Shown: piece after piece, positions 8,854-17,275 of the stretch | Position numbering within the stretch: the stretch's first letter is position 1 | How the letters are laid out: each line of letters opens with the position of its first letter | Source: Nonlabens arenilitoris | GTDB lineage: Bacteria > Bacteroidota > Bacteroidia > Flavobacteriales > Flavobacteriaceae | Length of the DNA stretch: 64,000 nucleotides | Direction: 5' to 3' | Assembly (NCBI RefSeq): GCF_002954765.1 | Contig: NZ_MTPW01000001.1 | Coordinates: forward strand, 2,927,501 to 2,991,500 | Made by a program: the position numbers and the translations under genes | The notes under the pieces: generated by a model | Seen by the model: only the letters and a program-made list of their open reading frames with translations | Told to the model about the DNA's origin: nothing | Databases searched by the model: none

Positions 8854-9312
8854 CTATTCGGTACCAAATACTTTTCCATTTAATGTATGCGTGCAGCAAT
8901 TGCAGTATGGTATCATATCCTTAGCTTTTAATTCTGGATTAGTTAACTGCAATTTATTCTCTACATCAACATACAATCCAGAGAAAAAAGAGGATTCTCC
9001 AGTTCTTACATATTCTTCTTTTTCATTTTCATCTAGTGCCACAATCCAAAATATGGGGTCTGTCTTATCAAGTCTTGAACTAGCCTCACTAAATATATCA
9101 TCCCAATTCTTTCCAACCTTAGATAGTAGAAATCTGAATAAAGGAGTGTAATCAAGTCCTCTTTCTTTTTTACCATGCATAGAGCCTTTGGTATGTTCTA
9201 CAGTTTCTCGCTTTTTATTTCTAGAATATTTAAAATCACTTCCAAAATTGTGAATAACACCTCTTGCACGTGTGTTTACCTTTCGATACAATGGTTTTTT
9301 GTCTCTATTCAT
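8854..9312 (-). CDS. Hypothetical protein with a C-terminal CxCC cluster
   Basis: A 152-residue soluble protein, strongly basic in the first 50 residues. It has a central WDDIFSEASSRLDKTDPIFWIVAL segment and a C-terminal YCNCCTHTLNGKVFG motif that could bind a metal. I cannot assign a family. There is no signal peptide. The gene lies upstream of the DUF2200 gene on the same strand with a 77-base gap, and downstream of the frameshifted lipoprotein gene. The composition is normal for the region, so there is no sign of recent transfer. Confidence 0.6.
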   Translation of the reverse strand: MNRDKKPLYRKVNTRARGVIHNFGSDFKYSRNKKRETVEHTKGSMHGKKERGLDYTPLFRFLLSKVGKNWDDIFSEASSRLDKTDPIFWIVALDENEKEEYVRTGESSFFSGLYVDVENKLQLTNPELKAKDMIPYCNCCTHTLNGKVFGTE

Positions 9313-9376
9313 GAATCTAATTTAATGAAATTTTAAATTGAAAGGATTGTAGTTCAATCAAAAACTGTTATTGCGA

Positions 9377-9743
9377 CTACTTTTTCATATTAGAATTTAC
9401 TAATCCGAGTCCTTTCCAGAATTCATCTGGATAGCTTAATTCTTTAGGTTTACCTATCCATCCATTGGTTAAGTCTAGTTGATAACCACTATCTAGCTTT
9501 TTATATTTTACCGAAGTGAATATTATTTTATCCCAATCACCTATATATTTTAAACTATCTAATGATTGTGGATAACTGCCTTCTCTTATATTATGCAATT
9601 CTTTCTATAAGAGAAATTGCTGTTTTAAAATGCTGATCACCAAACTGTTGATTTGCTTTTTCTTTAAAGTTATTAGGGTTGCAACTAGTGATCACTAGAA
9701 GCATTGAAAATGTAAAGATGAATCTGAATAATTTATAAATCAT
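9377..9743 (-). pseudogene. Lipoprotein gene interrupted by a single-base insertion
   Basis: From the ATG at 9743 the frame encodes a signal peptide with the lipobox VITSC, then NPNNFKEKANQQFGDQHF and AISLIERIA before a TAA. Skipping one A in the minus-strand run GAAAGAA (near 9605) joins this to the second frame, EELHNIREGSYPQSL and onward, ending at 9377. The joined product is about 121 residues, secreted and lipid-anchored, and reads smoothly across the junction. The function is unknown. It may be an assembly error, a real mutation or decay; the rest of the frame is intact, which argues for a very recent change. Confidence 0.65.
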
Positions 9744-9812
9744 TCTTAATTTGTTTATCGTTCCGTAAAACTATAGAATAATAATAAAAGCGTTATTAAG
9801 CTCTATGTTATG

Positions 9813-10277
9813 CTAACTCCTTTTAAAAACAACTTCAGCTTGATTGATTTGTAATGTAGGATTATTTGTAGCTATTAAAATTCCTTTAAATGTGTATGTG
9901 GCATCATCATCTATTGTTAATGAAGTATTTTTTCCTAGAAAACTCCAGTCGGTTTTACCGTTGATACTCTTTTGAATTTCACCTATGGTAATGTATTTAT
10001 CTGTTGGATCGATATCTATGGTGGCGATCCTTTTACTATTCTTAAACATTGTTAGTTTAAAGGTTAAAGTAACCTCACCAGTATACTTCATATCCATTTC
10101 GGACCATAAACCAATTTCATCACCCTTTTTAAGGTCGACTGTAAATTCTTTTAATATTTTGTTATCGTTACCAGTACTTACTTCATTGATGGATAGTCTG
10201 CCTATTTCTTCACCGGTAATGCTGTCACAGCCTATTAAGGTAATCGTAAGTATTATTAAGACAATTAGTTTTTTCAT
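9813..10277 (-). CDS. Lipoprotein of unknown function at the end of the btu operon
   Basis: A 154-residue protein with an N-terminal lipoprotein signal peptide (ITLIGC, acylated Cys near residue 16). The mature part is rich in beta strands with alternating polar and hydrophobic residues, suggesting an extracytoplasmic beta-sandwich. I do not recognise the family. It starts nine bases after the btuD stop on the same strand, so it is probably transcribed with btuF-btuC-btuD. A role in B12 uptake is possible but rests only on position. Confidence 0.65.
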   Translation of the reverse strand: MKKLIVLIILTITLIGCDSITGEEIGRLSINEVSTGNDNKILKEFTVDLKKGDEIGLWSEMDMKYTGEVTLTFKLTMFKNSKRIATIDIDPTDKYITIGEIQKSINGKTDWSFLGKNTSLTIDDDATYTFKGILIATNNPTLQINQAEVVFKRS

Positions 10278-10286
10278 ATACTGGGA

Positions 10287-11102
10287 TTAATAAAGTGGTT
10301 GTAAAGGATTAAAAAATTTAAAATTATGGGTTTTAGATTTATCATCGTTTATTTTCAATCCCAACAATCCATCTTTGAAATTTAGTAATGGTGATGGAAA
10401 CATTTTCGCGAGCATACCTGTTCCTATGAATTCTGCTTTACTTTGATGAGTAAGTTTTAAATCATGTATGGCGAGTACTTCGTCTGCTAATGCTAGAGCA
10501 ATACTTAACTCGTGACTAGAGAATATGATACACTTTTGATGTTGATGGCAATAATCTCTAAGTTTCAGTAAGATTTCTGCTTTATGATGTACATCGAGAT
10601 GACTAGTAGGTTCATCCATGACTATATAAGGCGTGTCTTGAACTAATGCTCTAGCGATAAGTACACGTTGTAATTGTCCATCACTTAATGTTGATAACCT
10701 ACGAGATCTCAATTTTAGGATTTCAAAGTCAGTCATGATCTCTTCCACAAAATCAATATCTGATGGTGTAAGCTTTCCTAAAAAATTAGTGTAAGGTGCA
10801 CGACTTAAATATAAGATTTCTTCAACTGTTAAAAACTGACTAAACTCTCGATTTGTTAGGACTACTGATATAGTTTTTGATTTATATAAATCACTTATAT
10901 TATTTGTGTTATAATCGTTTATGTAAATATTACCTTTAATAATGTGTTGGTTGTTAGAGATTGCACGCAGCAAGGTTGATTTACCAGTTCCATTAGCACC
11001 TATAAGTGTGATAAATTTACCTTTTGCGCAAGCGATATTATTATCATTTTGTGCAATAACACAATGACCATATCCTATCTGTAAGTGCTCTAAACGGATC
11101 AT
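10287..11102 (-). CDS. btuD: ABC transporter ATPase for cobalamin (BtuD-like)
   Basis: A 271-residue ABC ATPase. Walker A is GANGTGKST at residues 35-43, the signature is the LSDGQ segment, and Walker B with the D-loop is YIVMDEPTSHLDV; the switch His is in FSSHELS. It powers import through the BtuC channel. It overlaps the btuC stop by one base. The FecE/BtuD subfamily also serves iron-siderophore importers. The riboswitch-controlled receptor divergently transcribed next door makes vitamin B12 the likely substrate. It is cytoplasmic, bound to the membrane subunits. Confidence 0.85.
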   Translation of the reverse strand: MIRLEHLQIGYGHCVIAQNDNNIACAKGKFITLIGANGTGKSTLLRAISNNQHIIKGNIYINDYNTNNISDLYKSKTISVVLTNREFSQFLTVEEILYLSRAPYTNFLGKLTPSDIDFVEEIMTDFEILKLRSRRLSTLSDGQLQRVLIARALVQDTPYIVMDEPTSHLDVHHKAEILLKLRDYCHQHQKCIIFSSHELSIALALADEVLAIHDLKLTHQSKAEFIGTGMLAKMFPSPLLNFKDGLLGLKINDDKSKTHNFKFFNPLQPLY

Positions 11103-12103
11103 TAAAAATGTAAATTACGTTTTCTTAAGATAAGCCAAATTACTAATGGTGCGCCCAACAATGAGGTCACTGCATTAATAGGTAAAGAGTAATTTGAAAA
11201 AGGTAATTGTGATATAATATCACATGCTAATAGGAGTGAAGCACCTAGTAAAACAGCGGTAGGAATTAATATTTTATGATTAACCGTAGGTAATAACAAT
11301 CGTGCTAGATGAGGTACCGCAAGTCCTATAAATGCTATAGGTCCTGCAAATGCGGTTATGCTACCAGCCAATAAACTAGTAATGATTATAATGATCCATC
11401 TAGTAGACTTGATATTGATTCCTAAACTGCGAGCATAGGTCTCACCTAACAACATCGCATTGAGTGGTTTTAATATGACAATTACTAGTAAGCTAGAAAT
11501 CAATAAAATAATCGTTAAAATTAAAATATCGCTCCATTCAAGATTACCTAAACTACCCAAAGACCAAAATACATAACGTTTCAATTGCTCGCTAGAACTG
11601 AAATATGATAAAATGCCAACTACAGCACTACTTAAGCTACCTACCATTAACCCAACGATAAGTAATCCCATAGTATCTTTAATGCGCAAGGACATGAGAA
11701 TAATAAGCATCATTACCAATATACTACCTATAACACTAGCCGTTACAAGTCCTAACCCAGAGACTGCACTAATTCCTAAAATAGCACTTCCCATAACAAC
11801 TATAGCGACACCTAATCCTGCACCAGATGATATACCTAATACAAATGGTCCTGCTAGTGGATTTCTAAATAGTGTTTGCATCAATAATCCAGCAATCGCA
11901 AGTCCAGCACCAGTTAAAAGAGCCATAACCGCACGCGGCAAACGCAGTTGAGTAATAATATAATTCTCTGATGCGCTATTATTTGCACCTATTAATACGC
12001 CCCAAATCTTATGCGGTTTTATTAAAACCGTACCTAGACAGATGTCTGCTATGAACAGCGCAATAACAGCTATGATTAATAAAAGAAGGACTTTGTTTTT
12101 CAA
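11102..12103 (-). CDS. btuC: ABC transporter permease for cobalamin (BtuC/FecCD family)
   Basis: A 333-residue FecCD-type permease with about ten membrane segments. The motifs LRLPRAVMALLTGAGLAIAG, NPLAGPFVLGISSGAG and the late GPIAFIGLAVPHLAR are standard for the family. The start is a TTG that overlaps the btuF stop as TTGA, so the genes are translationally coupled. It forms the inner-membrane channel for the B12 importer. An iron-siderophore permease would look much the same; the B12 call rests on the neighbouring riboswitch and receptor. Confidence 0.85.
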   Translation of the reverse strand: MKNKVLLLLIIAVIALFIADICLGTVLIKPHKIWGVLIGANNSASENYIITQLRLPRAVMALLTGAGLAIAGLLMQTLFRNPLAGPFVLGISSGAGLGVAIVVMGSAILGISAVSGLGLVTASVIGSILVMMLIILMSLRIKDTMGLLIVGLMVGSLSSAVVGILSYFSSSEQLKRYVFWSLGSLGNLEWSDILILTIILLISSLLVIVILKPLNAMLLGETYARSLGINIKSTRWIIIIITSLLAGSITAFAGPIAFIGLAVPHLARLLLPTVNHKILIPTAVLLGASLLLACDIISQLPFSNYSLPINAVTSLLGAPLVIWLILRKRNLHF

Positions 12104-13257
12104 TCGTTCAGGGGCTTAAAAAAGTAGAGTTGATGTTGCGGTAAACTATTAGGGTGCAATATTTTAACTAGATCTTTTAAAACTAAATCTGGTCTCATAG
12201 AAGCCTCTTCATAATAAGTAACGCCACCACGTGCACCTACATTAAGTGCAAAGGTATAGGCCTGTCTATTTTTAAAGGCATCAAACTGGCTGTAAGCGCT
12301 ATTATCTTCCTCCATTGCTCTATAGCTGGTATACTGCCCAGGCGCTATCCATATATCAGCATTTTGCCCATCTGTAAGGACACGTTCTACATGATATGAT
12401 AAAGAACCTGTACCTGTGGTATTTGCATAGATATAATCACCATTTGCATCTGCAATAATTTTACCTTGCCACGAGTTTCCATAAGGTAGATACCAATTCT
12501 CTTTCCATGTAGCACCAGCTATTACGCTAGGAGATTCTAAGGATTGAGCAAGTTTTTTGGTCTCAAGATATTCTTTCTCAATTTCTTTAAAAATACGATC
12601 AGCTTCTTTTTCTTTCCCATATAAAACACCGAATAGTTTGATCCACTCTGCCTTACCTAATGGATGCATCTCTATCCAGTCACCATTGTATATAACAGGT
12701 ATGCCAGCTTTTTGTATAGATTCATAAATAGGGTTATCGCCATCGATACCATATCCCATTACTAGATCTGGTTGCATGGTCACCACTTTTTCAATACTTA
12801 TGGTCTGGTTTTGTCCCAGTTCTTCAACGAGTCCATTATCGATAAGCGCTCTTACGCTAGTATCACTAATATAATCGGTACCAGGAAATCCTATAATTGT
12901 AGATTGTTCATTAAGTAAAACTACAGGTGGGATATGAGTAGTAGAACTCAATATCACTTTTTGCAATGGTATTTTAATGATTTGAGGTGCATCATTTTCT
13001 GGCACACGATGCACTGTTGATGTATCTTTTTCTAGTTTAAAAGAATACTCTAGATCTGCTTCTGGCCATGGATCTTTTATGGTGATGTAATATCCTGTGT
13101 CTGTGGAATTAATACTAAAGCCAGTGGCGTACTTTATCTCTACATCTGAATATTTAAGTTTAGATGTTTTAACATTTTCTATCGTTGTTGAGGTTTCATT
13201 GTTTTTACACGACGTAATCAACAATATGGAAAATAAGAGAAAATATAAGTTCTTCAT
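12100..13257 (-). CDS. btuF: Cobalamin/siderophore-type substrate-binding lipoprotein (BtuF-like)
   Basis: A 385-residue lipoprotein. The signal peptide ends in LLITSC, so Cys17 is probably lipidated. A class III periplasmic binding fold follows, with segments such as IIGFPGTDYISD, VVTMQPDLVMGYG and PDLVLKDLVKILHP typical of BtuF/FhuD-type proteins. It would pass vitamin B12 from the TonB receptor to BtuCD. It is first in the btuF-btuC-btuD-lipoprotein operon. A possible -7 box TATTTTTG (minus strand, 13265-13272) lies just upstream. The cobalamin riboswitch is on the other strand and does not control this operon directly. Confidence 0.85.
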   Translation of the reverse strand: MKNLYFLLFSILLITSCKNNETSTTIENVKTSKLKYSDVEIKYATGFSINSTDTGYYITIKDPWPEADLEYSFKLEKDTSTVHRVPENDAPQIIKIPLQKVILSSTTHIPPVVLLNEQSTIIGFPGTDYISDTSVRALIDNGLVEELGQNQTISIEKVVTMQPDLVMGYGIDGDNPIYESIQKAGIPVIYNGDWIEMHPLGKAEWIKLFGVLYGKEKEADRIFKEIEKEYLETKKLAQSLESPSVIAGATWKENWYLPYGNSWQGKIIADANGDYIYANTTGTGSLSYHVERVLTDGQNADIWIAPGQYTSYRAMEEDNSAYSQFDAFKNRQAYTFALNVGARGGVTYYEEASMRPDLVLKDLVKILHPNSLPQHQLYFFKPLND

Positions 13258-13284
13258 AGCATGCCAAAAATACTATTATTAACA

Positions 13285-13292
13285 TACATTTG
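13285..13292 (+). promoter_or_regulatory. Possible -7 promoter box for the riboswitch-btuB transcript
   Basis: TACATTTG matches the Bacteroidota -7 consensus TAnnTTTG exactly and lies about 70 bases before the riboswitch. No clear TTG box at -33 is visible, so the call is weak. Confidence 0.35.
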
Positions 13293-13323
13293 CCCTGTAA
13301 AATTGGTTTCTCTAGTTGGATTA

Positions 13324-13339
13324 CGCTTTCGCGAAAGCG
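13324..13339. repeat. Iterated palindrome, copy 2 (exact, intergenic)
   Basis: Exact CGCTTTCGCGAAAGCG between the divergent btuF and btuB genes, about 20 bases before the conserved core of the riboswitch. Confidence 0.9.
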
Positions 13340-13360
13340 AGATATAAGAAGATTATAGAA

Positions 13361-13516
13361 TTAAAAGGGAATCTAGTGCAAATCTAGAACTGTTCCCGCA
13401 ACTGTAAAGTTTACATCTTTTCATAAGATGTCTCGTAGAGATTTTTATCAACGGTCACTGGGTCCTAGATCTGGGAAGGCGATAGAAATAAATAAGTCAG
13501 GAGACCTGCCACTTTA
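13361..13516 (+). promoter_or_regulatory. Cobalamin riboswitch (AdoCbl type) upstream of btuB
   Basis: The conserved blocks appear in the right order: GGGAAtctaGTGcAAatc at 13367-13383, CCCGCAACTGTAA at 13395-13407, GGTCACTG followed by TGGGAAGGC at 13453-13480, and the B12 box AGTCAGGAGACCTGCC at 13495-13510. It should bind adenosylcobalamin and lower btuB expression when B12 is plentiful. Just after it, GCCACTTT (13508-13515) can pair with AAAGGTGGC (13544-13552). This stem overlaps the B12 box end, so it could compete with the ligand-bound fold as the expression switch. Confidence 0.93.
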
Positions 13517-13659
13517 CACAAACTAATTGTTAACCTTCGGGATAAAGGTGGCGAGTCTTTTAAGCAACGTTGATGGATGATCTTTTACTATACGGTCATG
13601 CATAAATATTGTGCTTAATGTGATTTCTCTTCTCTTTTCTCGTACTTAAAATCATTAAA

Positions 13660-15621
13660 ATGAACAAAAAAATCATTGCCATGAGCGCTATGATGGTAGC
13701 TGCTGTGTCGGGAATTGCACAAGTAGATTCTACTGCAACTAAACTGGATCAAGTACTTATTAGTGCTGATTCAAAATTTGAATTAACAAGAAAAGATAGC
13801 GGTAAACCCGTTATCAAAATTACCAGATCAGATATTGAGGCACAAAGCGCAGCAAGCCTTGCAGATTTGTTAAATCAATATGCTGGTATTGAAATGAATG
13901 GTGCCCGCAGTAACGCTGGCCAGAATCTTGGTTATTTTGTACGTGGTGGTAGCACTAGACAAGTAGCTTTTTTAATAGATGGAGCCCAGGTAAGTGATGC
14001 GAGTAACATCAATAACGAGTTTGATATTAGACTAGTAGACCTTAATCAAATCGAGGAAATTGAAATCCTTAAAGGAGCGGCTAGTACTTTATATGGTGCA
14101 AATGCTAGTACGGCGGTCATTAATATTAAGCTGCGCAAGTCTCCAGAAACTGGTGTGCGAGTAACCGTAGCCTCATTCATAGGTACTAATAAAAGCGTAG
14201 AACAAGCAAATAATGGTCCTGATGAGTTTACTAATAGCGTACAATTACAAGGTACTGCAAAAAACGGATTGACTTATGGAGTAGGTTTTAATCATCAAGC
14301 AACTAATGGTGGCCTAAGTGCTGCCGAAGCTGCAGATGGAGCATCACCTAATGACTCTGACGACTTTAACAGAGTTAATTTATTGGGTAGAATAGGATAT
14401 GATAACAGAAAAAACTTTAAACTGTCTAGTTATTTGTCTTTTGATGAATATACTGCCGAATTTGATGATTTCACATTAGTTGATGCAAATAATGAAACCT
14501 ATAGTCGTCAGGTAAGATGGGGAACAAATGTAAACTGGAAATACTCTGATAAAGGTGAACTGGTTTATACAGATGTTAGTACACATACACGGCGAGACAC
14601 GAGAAGTAGTTTCCCATCACTTTATAATGCAGATGGTTATTCTCTAGATTTATATAACAAGTACACCTTTGATTTAGGAGAATCTACAAGTTTGAAAACG
14701 ATTCTAGGTTTTAACTTTAGAACAGATCGCTATGAGGATTTTAGCATCCCATTCGGAAGTTCTAGTTTTGAGCAAAATGCTGATAAAGATGATGTTAATG
14801 CACAGATTTATGATCCGTATTTAAATGTTGTTTACATCAGTGATTTTGGTCTTAATGTAAATGCTGGAACTCGTTATAATAAGCATAGTAATTATGATGG
14901 ACAGCTGGTTTATAATTTAAATCCGTCTTATCGATTTGACTTAGGTAAATCTAGTTTTAAAGTTTACGGAAGTTACAGTACGGCTTACATCACGCCATCT
15001 TTATTTCAGTTATATGCTGCTGGTTTTGGTAACGATGAGTTGGAACCAGAAGAGAATGCTACTCTTGAAGCTGGTTTATCATGGACTAAAGGTAATAGCA
15101 CCATCACTGTAAGTGCTTTTCAACGTGATGAAAATAATCTTGTACAGTTTGTAACTATTGATCCTGTAAATTTCATATCGCAATATCAAAATGTTGATGA
15201 AGAATTAACTGCAAAGGGAATTGAAGTTACCGGTCAGACTACTTTGTTTGATAAATTAATGTTGACCGCAAATTATAGTTTTACAGAGCGTAATGATCAA
15301 GCTTTATTGCGCCGTATACCAAAACACAAAGTTAATGCTAGTGCAAGAATTGAAGCAATAGCAAGAGGTTTTGTTACCTTAAGGTACCAGTACAATGATG
15401 ATAGAGGAGACTCTTTCTTTAATTCAAATACTTTTACTAATGAGGCTGTGGTTTTGAGCAGTTATCATTCCCTAGATCTGGACCTGACATATGGTTTAAA
15501 AAACGTTCCAGTTACATTTTTTGCAGGAATTAATAATGTGACCGATACTGATTTCCAAGAAATTTTTGGATATCAAACTAGAGGTAGAACATATAGAGTA
15601 GGTGTGAGGTACCAATTTTAG
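13660..15621 (+). CDS. btuB: TonB-dependent vitamin B12 receptor (BtuB-like)
   Basis: A 653-residue outer-membrane receptor. A signal peptide (residues 1 to about 20) is followed by a plug domain with ADLLNQYAGIEMNG and IEEIEILKGAASTLYGANAS, then a 22-strand barrel ending in an aromatic YQF. The plug motifs and length are typical of BtuB/CirA receptors without the extra SusC domain. The cobalamin riboswitch in its leader strongly supports B12 as ligand. It is divergent from the btuFCD operon, completing an outer-to-inner membrane uptake path. A bidirectional terminator follows at 15641-15682. Confidence 0.92.
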   Translation: MNKKIIAMSAMMVAAVSGIAQVDSTATKLDQVLISADSKFELTRKDSGKPVIKITRSDIEAQSAASLADLLNQYAGIEMNGARSNAGQNLGYFVRGGSTRQVAFLIDGAQVSDASNINNEFDIRLVDLNQIEEIEILKGAASTLYGANASTAVINIKLRKSPETGVRVTVASFIGTNKSVEQANNGPDEFTNSVQLQGTAKNGLTYGVGFNHQATNGGLSAAEAADGASPNDSDDFNRVNLLGRIGYDNRKNFKLSSYLSFDEYTAEFDDFTLVDANNETYSRQVRWGTNVNWKYSDKGELVYTDVSTHTRRDTRSSFPSLYNADGYSLDLYNKYTFDLGESTSLKTILGFNFRTDRYEDFSIPFGSSSFEQNADKDDVNAQIYDPYLNVVYISDFGLNVNAGTRYNKHSNYDGQLVYNLNPSYRFDLGKSSFKVYGSYSTAYITPSLFQLYAAGFGNDELEPEENATLEAGLSWTKGNSTITVSAFQRDENNLVQFVTIDPVNFISQYQNVDEELTAKGIEVTGQTTLFDKLMLTANYSFTERNDQALLRRIPKHKVNASARIEAIARGFVTLRYQYNDDRGDSFFNSNTFTNEAVVLSSYHSLDLDLTYGLKNVPVTFFAGINNVTDTDFQEIFGYQTRGRTYRVGVRYQF

Positions 15622-15640
15622 ATGAGATCTATCTCCATAA

Positions 15641-15682
15641 AAAAAATCCCATTTCAATTTGATCTTTGAAATGGGATTTTTT
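15641..15682 (+). terminator. Bidirectional terminator between btuB and the esterase gene
   Basis: A perfect 17-bp stem (15641-15657 with 15666-15682) carries A-runs and T-runs on both ends around an 8-nt loop. It can end transcription from both converging genes. Confidence 0.9.
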
Positions 15683-15701
15683 ATGTAGAGCAATTAAAAA
15701 A

Positions 15702-16643
15702 TTAATTGTTCAACAAGTATATCAGTACAGGTGCAACTCTTTGTCTCCAATAGTTTTCATCATGTCCATGCCCAATATATTTAAGAGATTTATAGTTAGT
15801 TGAATTATAGCCTTTTGCTTTAAAGATAATGTCTACACGCAATTGATAAGGTTCATAATCTTTATCTAAGGTTTCTGTACCATAATCAAAATAAATACGA
15901 TGATTTTTTGATTGTGGAATGGTCTCTGGTAAACTTTCTATAAAAGCTTCACCTAGAAAAGGAACTGGCCAGTGAGTGCTTAAACATCCAGCATTACCAA
16001 AGGTTCTAGGATACTCCATCATTGCATATAATGAGATAAGACCACCCATACTACTGCCCATAACAATATTGTCTTTAGGTTCTTCTGATACTTGAAAATA
16101 CGTTCTAATAAATGGTAAAACTTCAGTGGTTACAAATTTTAAATATTGATCTGAGTATAGCTGGTCATAACCTGTGTTTTTCTTTAATTCTGATTTTGCA
16201 AATTCTGATAGGGTAAGTTCTTTAGGTTGTTGCGGCATGTATTCATTCATGCGCTTATTAGGGTGTGACCAGGTAGTAACTACAATAGTAGGTTCGATTA
16301 GATTTTTAATTGATAAGGAGTCCATTTTCTCATCTATTTCCCAGGCTTTATTGTAATTAGAGGAACTTTTATTAAACACATTCTGTCCATCGTGCATATA
16401 TAAAAGTTTATAATCTACACCGGTTAAAGGATAACCTTGAGGCAACCATATTTCTAACTGTCGCTGGTCAACATAATTAGACTTAAAATTTTTCACATAT
16501 AAAATCGTGTCGTTCTCAATCGGGTTTTGAATCTCAAGGCCATTTGCATTAGTTGCAGCAATAGGTGTAAATACATTTGTAGGTGATTGATCCTTACAAG
16601 AGGTCAGTATAATAACCAAAAACAGATAATAAAAACTTTTCAT
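15702..16643 (-). CDS. Lipoprotein esterase of the esterase D / IroE-like family
   Basis: A 313-residue lipoprotein (signal peptide ending in ILTSC) with the PF00756-type esterase fold. The strand-end LLYMHDGQNVF, the nucleophile elbow GSSMGGLISLY and a late catalytic His in YIGHGHDENYW are visible. Relatives include enterochelin and other siderophore esterases, acyl-CoA-like esterases and feruloyl esterases, so the substrate is uncertain. It sits two bases after the response regulator on the same strand and is probably co-transcribed with the two-component genes. It is presumably anchored in the envelope. Confidence 0.82.
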   Translation of the reverse strand: MKSFYYLFLVIILTSCKDQSPTNVFTPIAATNANGLEIQNPIENDTILYVKNFKSNYVDQRQLEIWLPQGYPLTGVDYKLLYMHDGQNVFNKSSSNYNKAWEIDEKMDSLSIKNLIEPTIVVTTWSHPNKRMNEYMPQQPKELTLSEFAKSELKKNTGYDQLYSDQYLKFVTTEVLPFIRTYFQVSEEPKDNIVMGSSMGGLISLYAMMEYPRTFGNAGCLSTHWPVPFLGEAFIESLPETIPQSKNHRIYFDYGTETLDKDYEPYQLRVDIIFKAKGYNSTNYKSLKYIGHGHDENYWRQRVAPVLIYLLNN

Positions 16644-16645
16644 AT

Positions 16646-17275
16646 TTATTGATTATAGTGACCATAGCGTTGTAGGGCATATTTATAAAGCTCATTTTTC
16701 CCTTCTAACTGTAACTTATGAATCATATTTTTTCTGTGTTTCACAACTGTACTCACTGCGGTTTGTCTTTCTTCCGCTATTTCTGCAGATGTTTTCCCTA
16801 TTGCTATAAGTTTCAAGATTTCTGTCTCACTGCGTGATAATGATTGTTTGTCATCTACATTTTCTTTTTTATGTACCTCTGTTAAATCTATTGCTGTATC
16901 AAAATAGCTGTTACCTGCTGCAACTGTCTCTATAGCTTTTTTGAGTTCCGTTAGCGGGCTTATTTTTAGTACATAACCATCTGCTCCAGCATCAATCATC
17001 TCTTTAATTGCACCTGGATTATCATACATGCTTAAAGCAATAACTTTAATGTTGTCAAAGGTAGATTTAATGGTTTTACATAGCTCAACACCATTCATCA
17101 CGGGCATATTAATGTCTGTAAGCACCACTTGAGGTTTGACAAATTTGAGCATTTCTAACATTTCTTTTCCGTTAGGAGCATTTCCTATGATCTCTATATT
17201 AGAATCTTGTTCTAGAAAAACTTTAAGCCCATCACTGAGAGAGATGTGATCTTCGGTAATTGTTATAAATATCAT
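16646..17275 (-). CDS. NarL/LuxR-family response regulator
   Basis: A 209-residue two-component regulator. The receiver domain (about 1-120) has the acidic pair E8-D9, the phosphoacceptor Asp54 in VLTDINMP and the switch Lys in YVLKISPL. The C-terminal LuxR helix-turn-helix (about 145-205) contains SRSETEILKLIAIGKTSAEIA and VSTVVKHRKNMIHKL. Its start overlaps the kinase stop as ATGA, so the pair is co-translated. It should be phosphorylated by the adjacent HisKA_3 kinase. The regulon is unknown; the esterase gene downstream is a likely operon partner. Confidence 0.93.
   Translation of the reverse strand: MIFITITEDHISLSDGLKVFLEQDSNIEIIGNAPNGKEMLEMLKFVKPQVVLTDINMPVMNGVELCKTIKSTFDNIKVIALSMYDNPGAIKEMIDAGADGYVLKISPLTELKKAIETVAAGNSYFDTAIDLTEVHKKENVDDKQSLSRSETEILKLIAIGKTSAEIAEERQTAVSTVVKHRKNMIHKLQLEGKNELYKYALQRYGHYNQ

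Larger units (their letters stand above)
13258..13659 (+). other. Divergent btuF/btuB control region
   Basis: This 402-base gap holds an iterated palindrome at 13324-13339, the cobalamin riboswitch at about 13361-13516, a downstream hairpin at 13508-13552 and a possible -7 box TACATTTG at 13285-13292 for the plus strand. About 100 bases of unassigned leader remain before the btuB start. Confidence 0.8.

Noticed and set aside
10388..10406. TTTTCGCGAGCA as a further copy of the iterated palindrome
   Set aside because: Only the central part matches; it is an ordinary coding stretch of btuD.
11020..11036. TTTTGCGCAAGCG as a further palindrome copy
   Set aside because: Too many differences from the consensus; likely chance.
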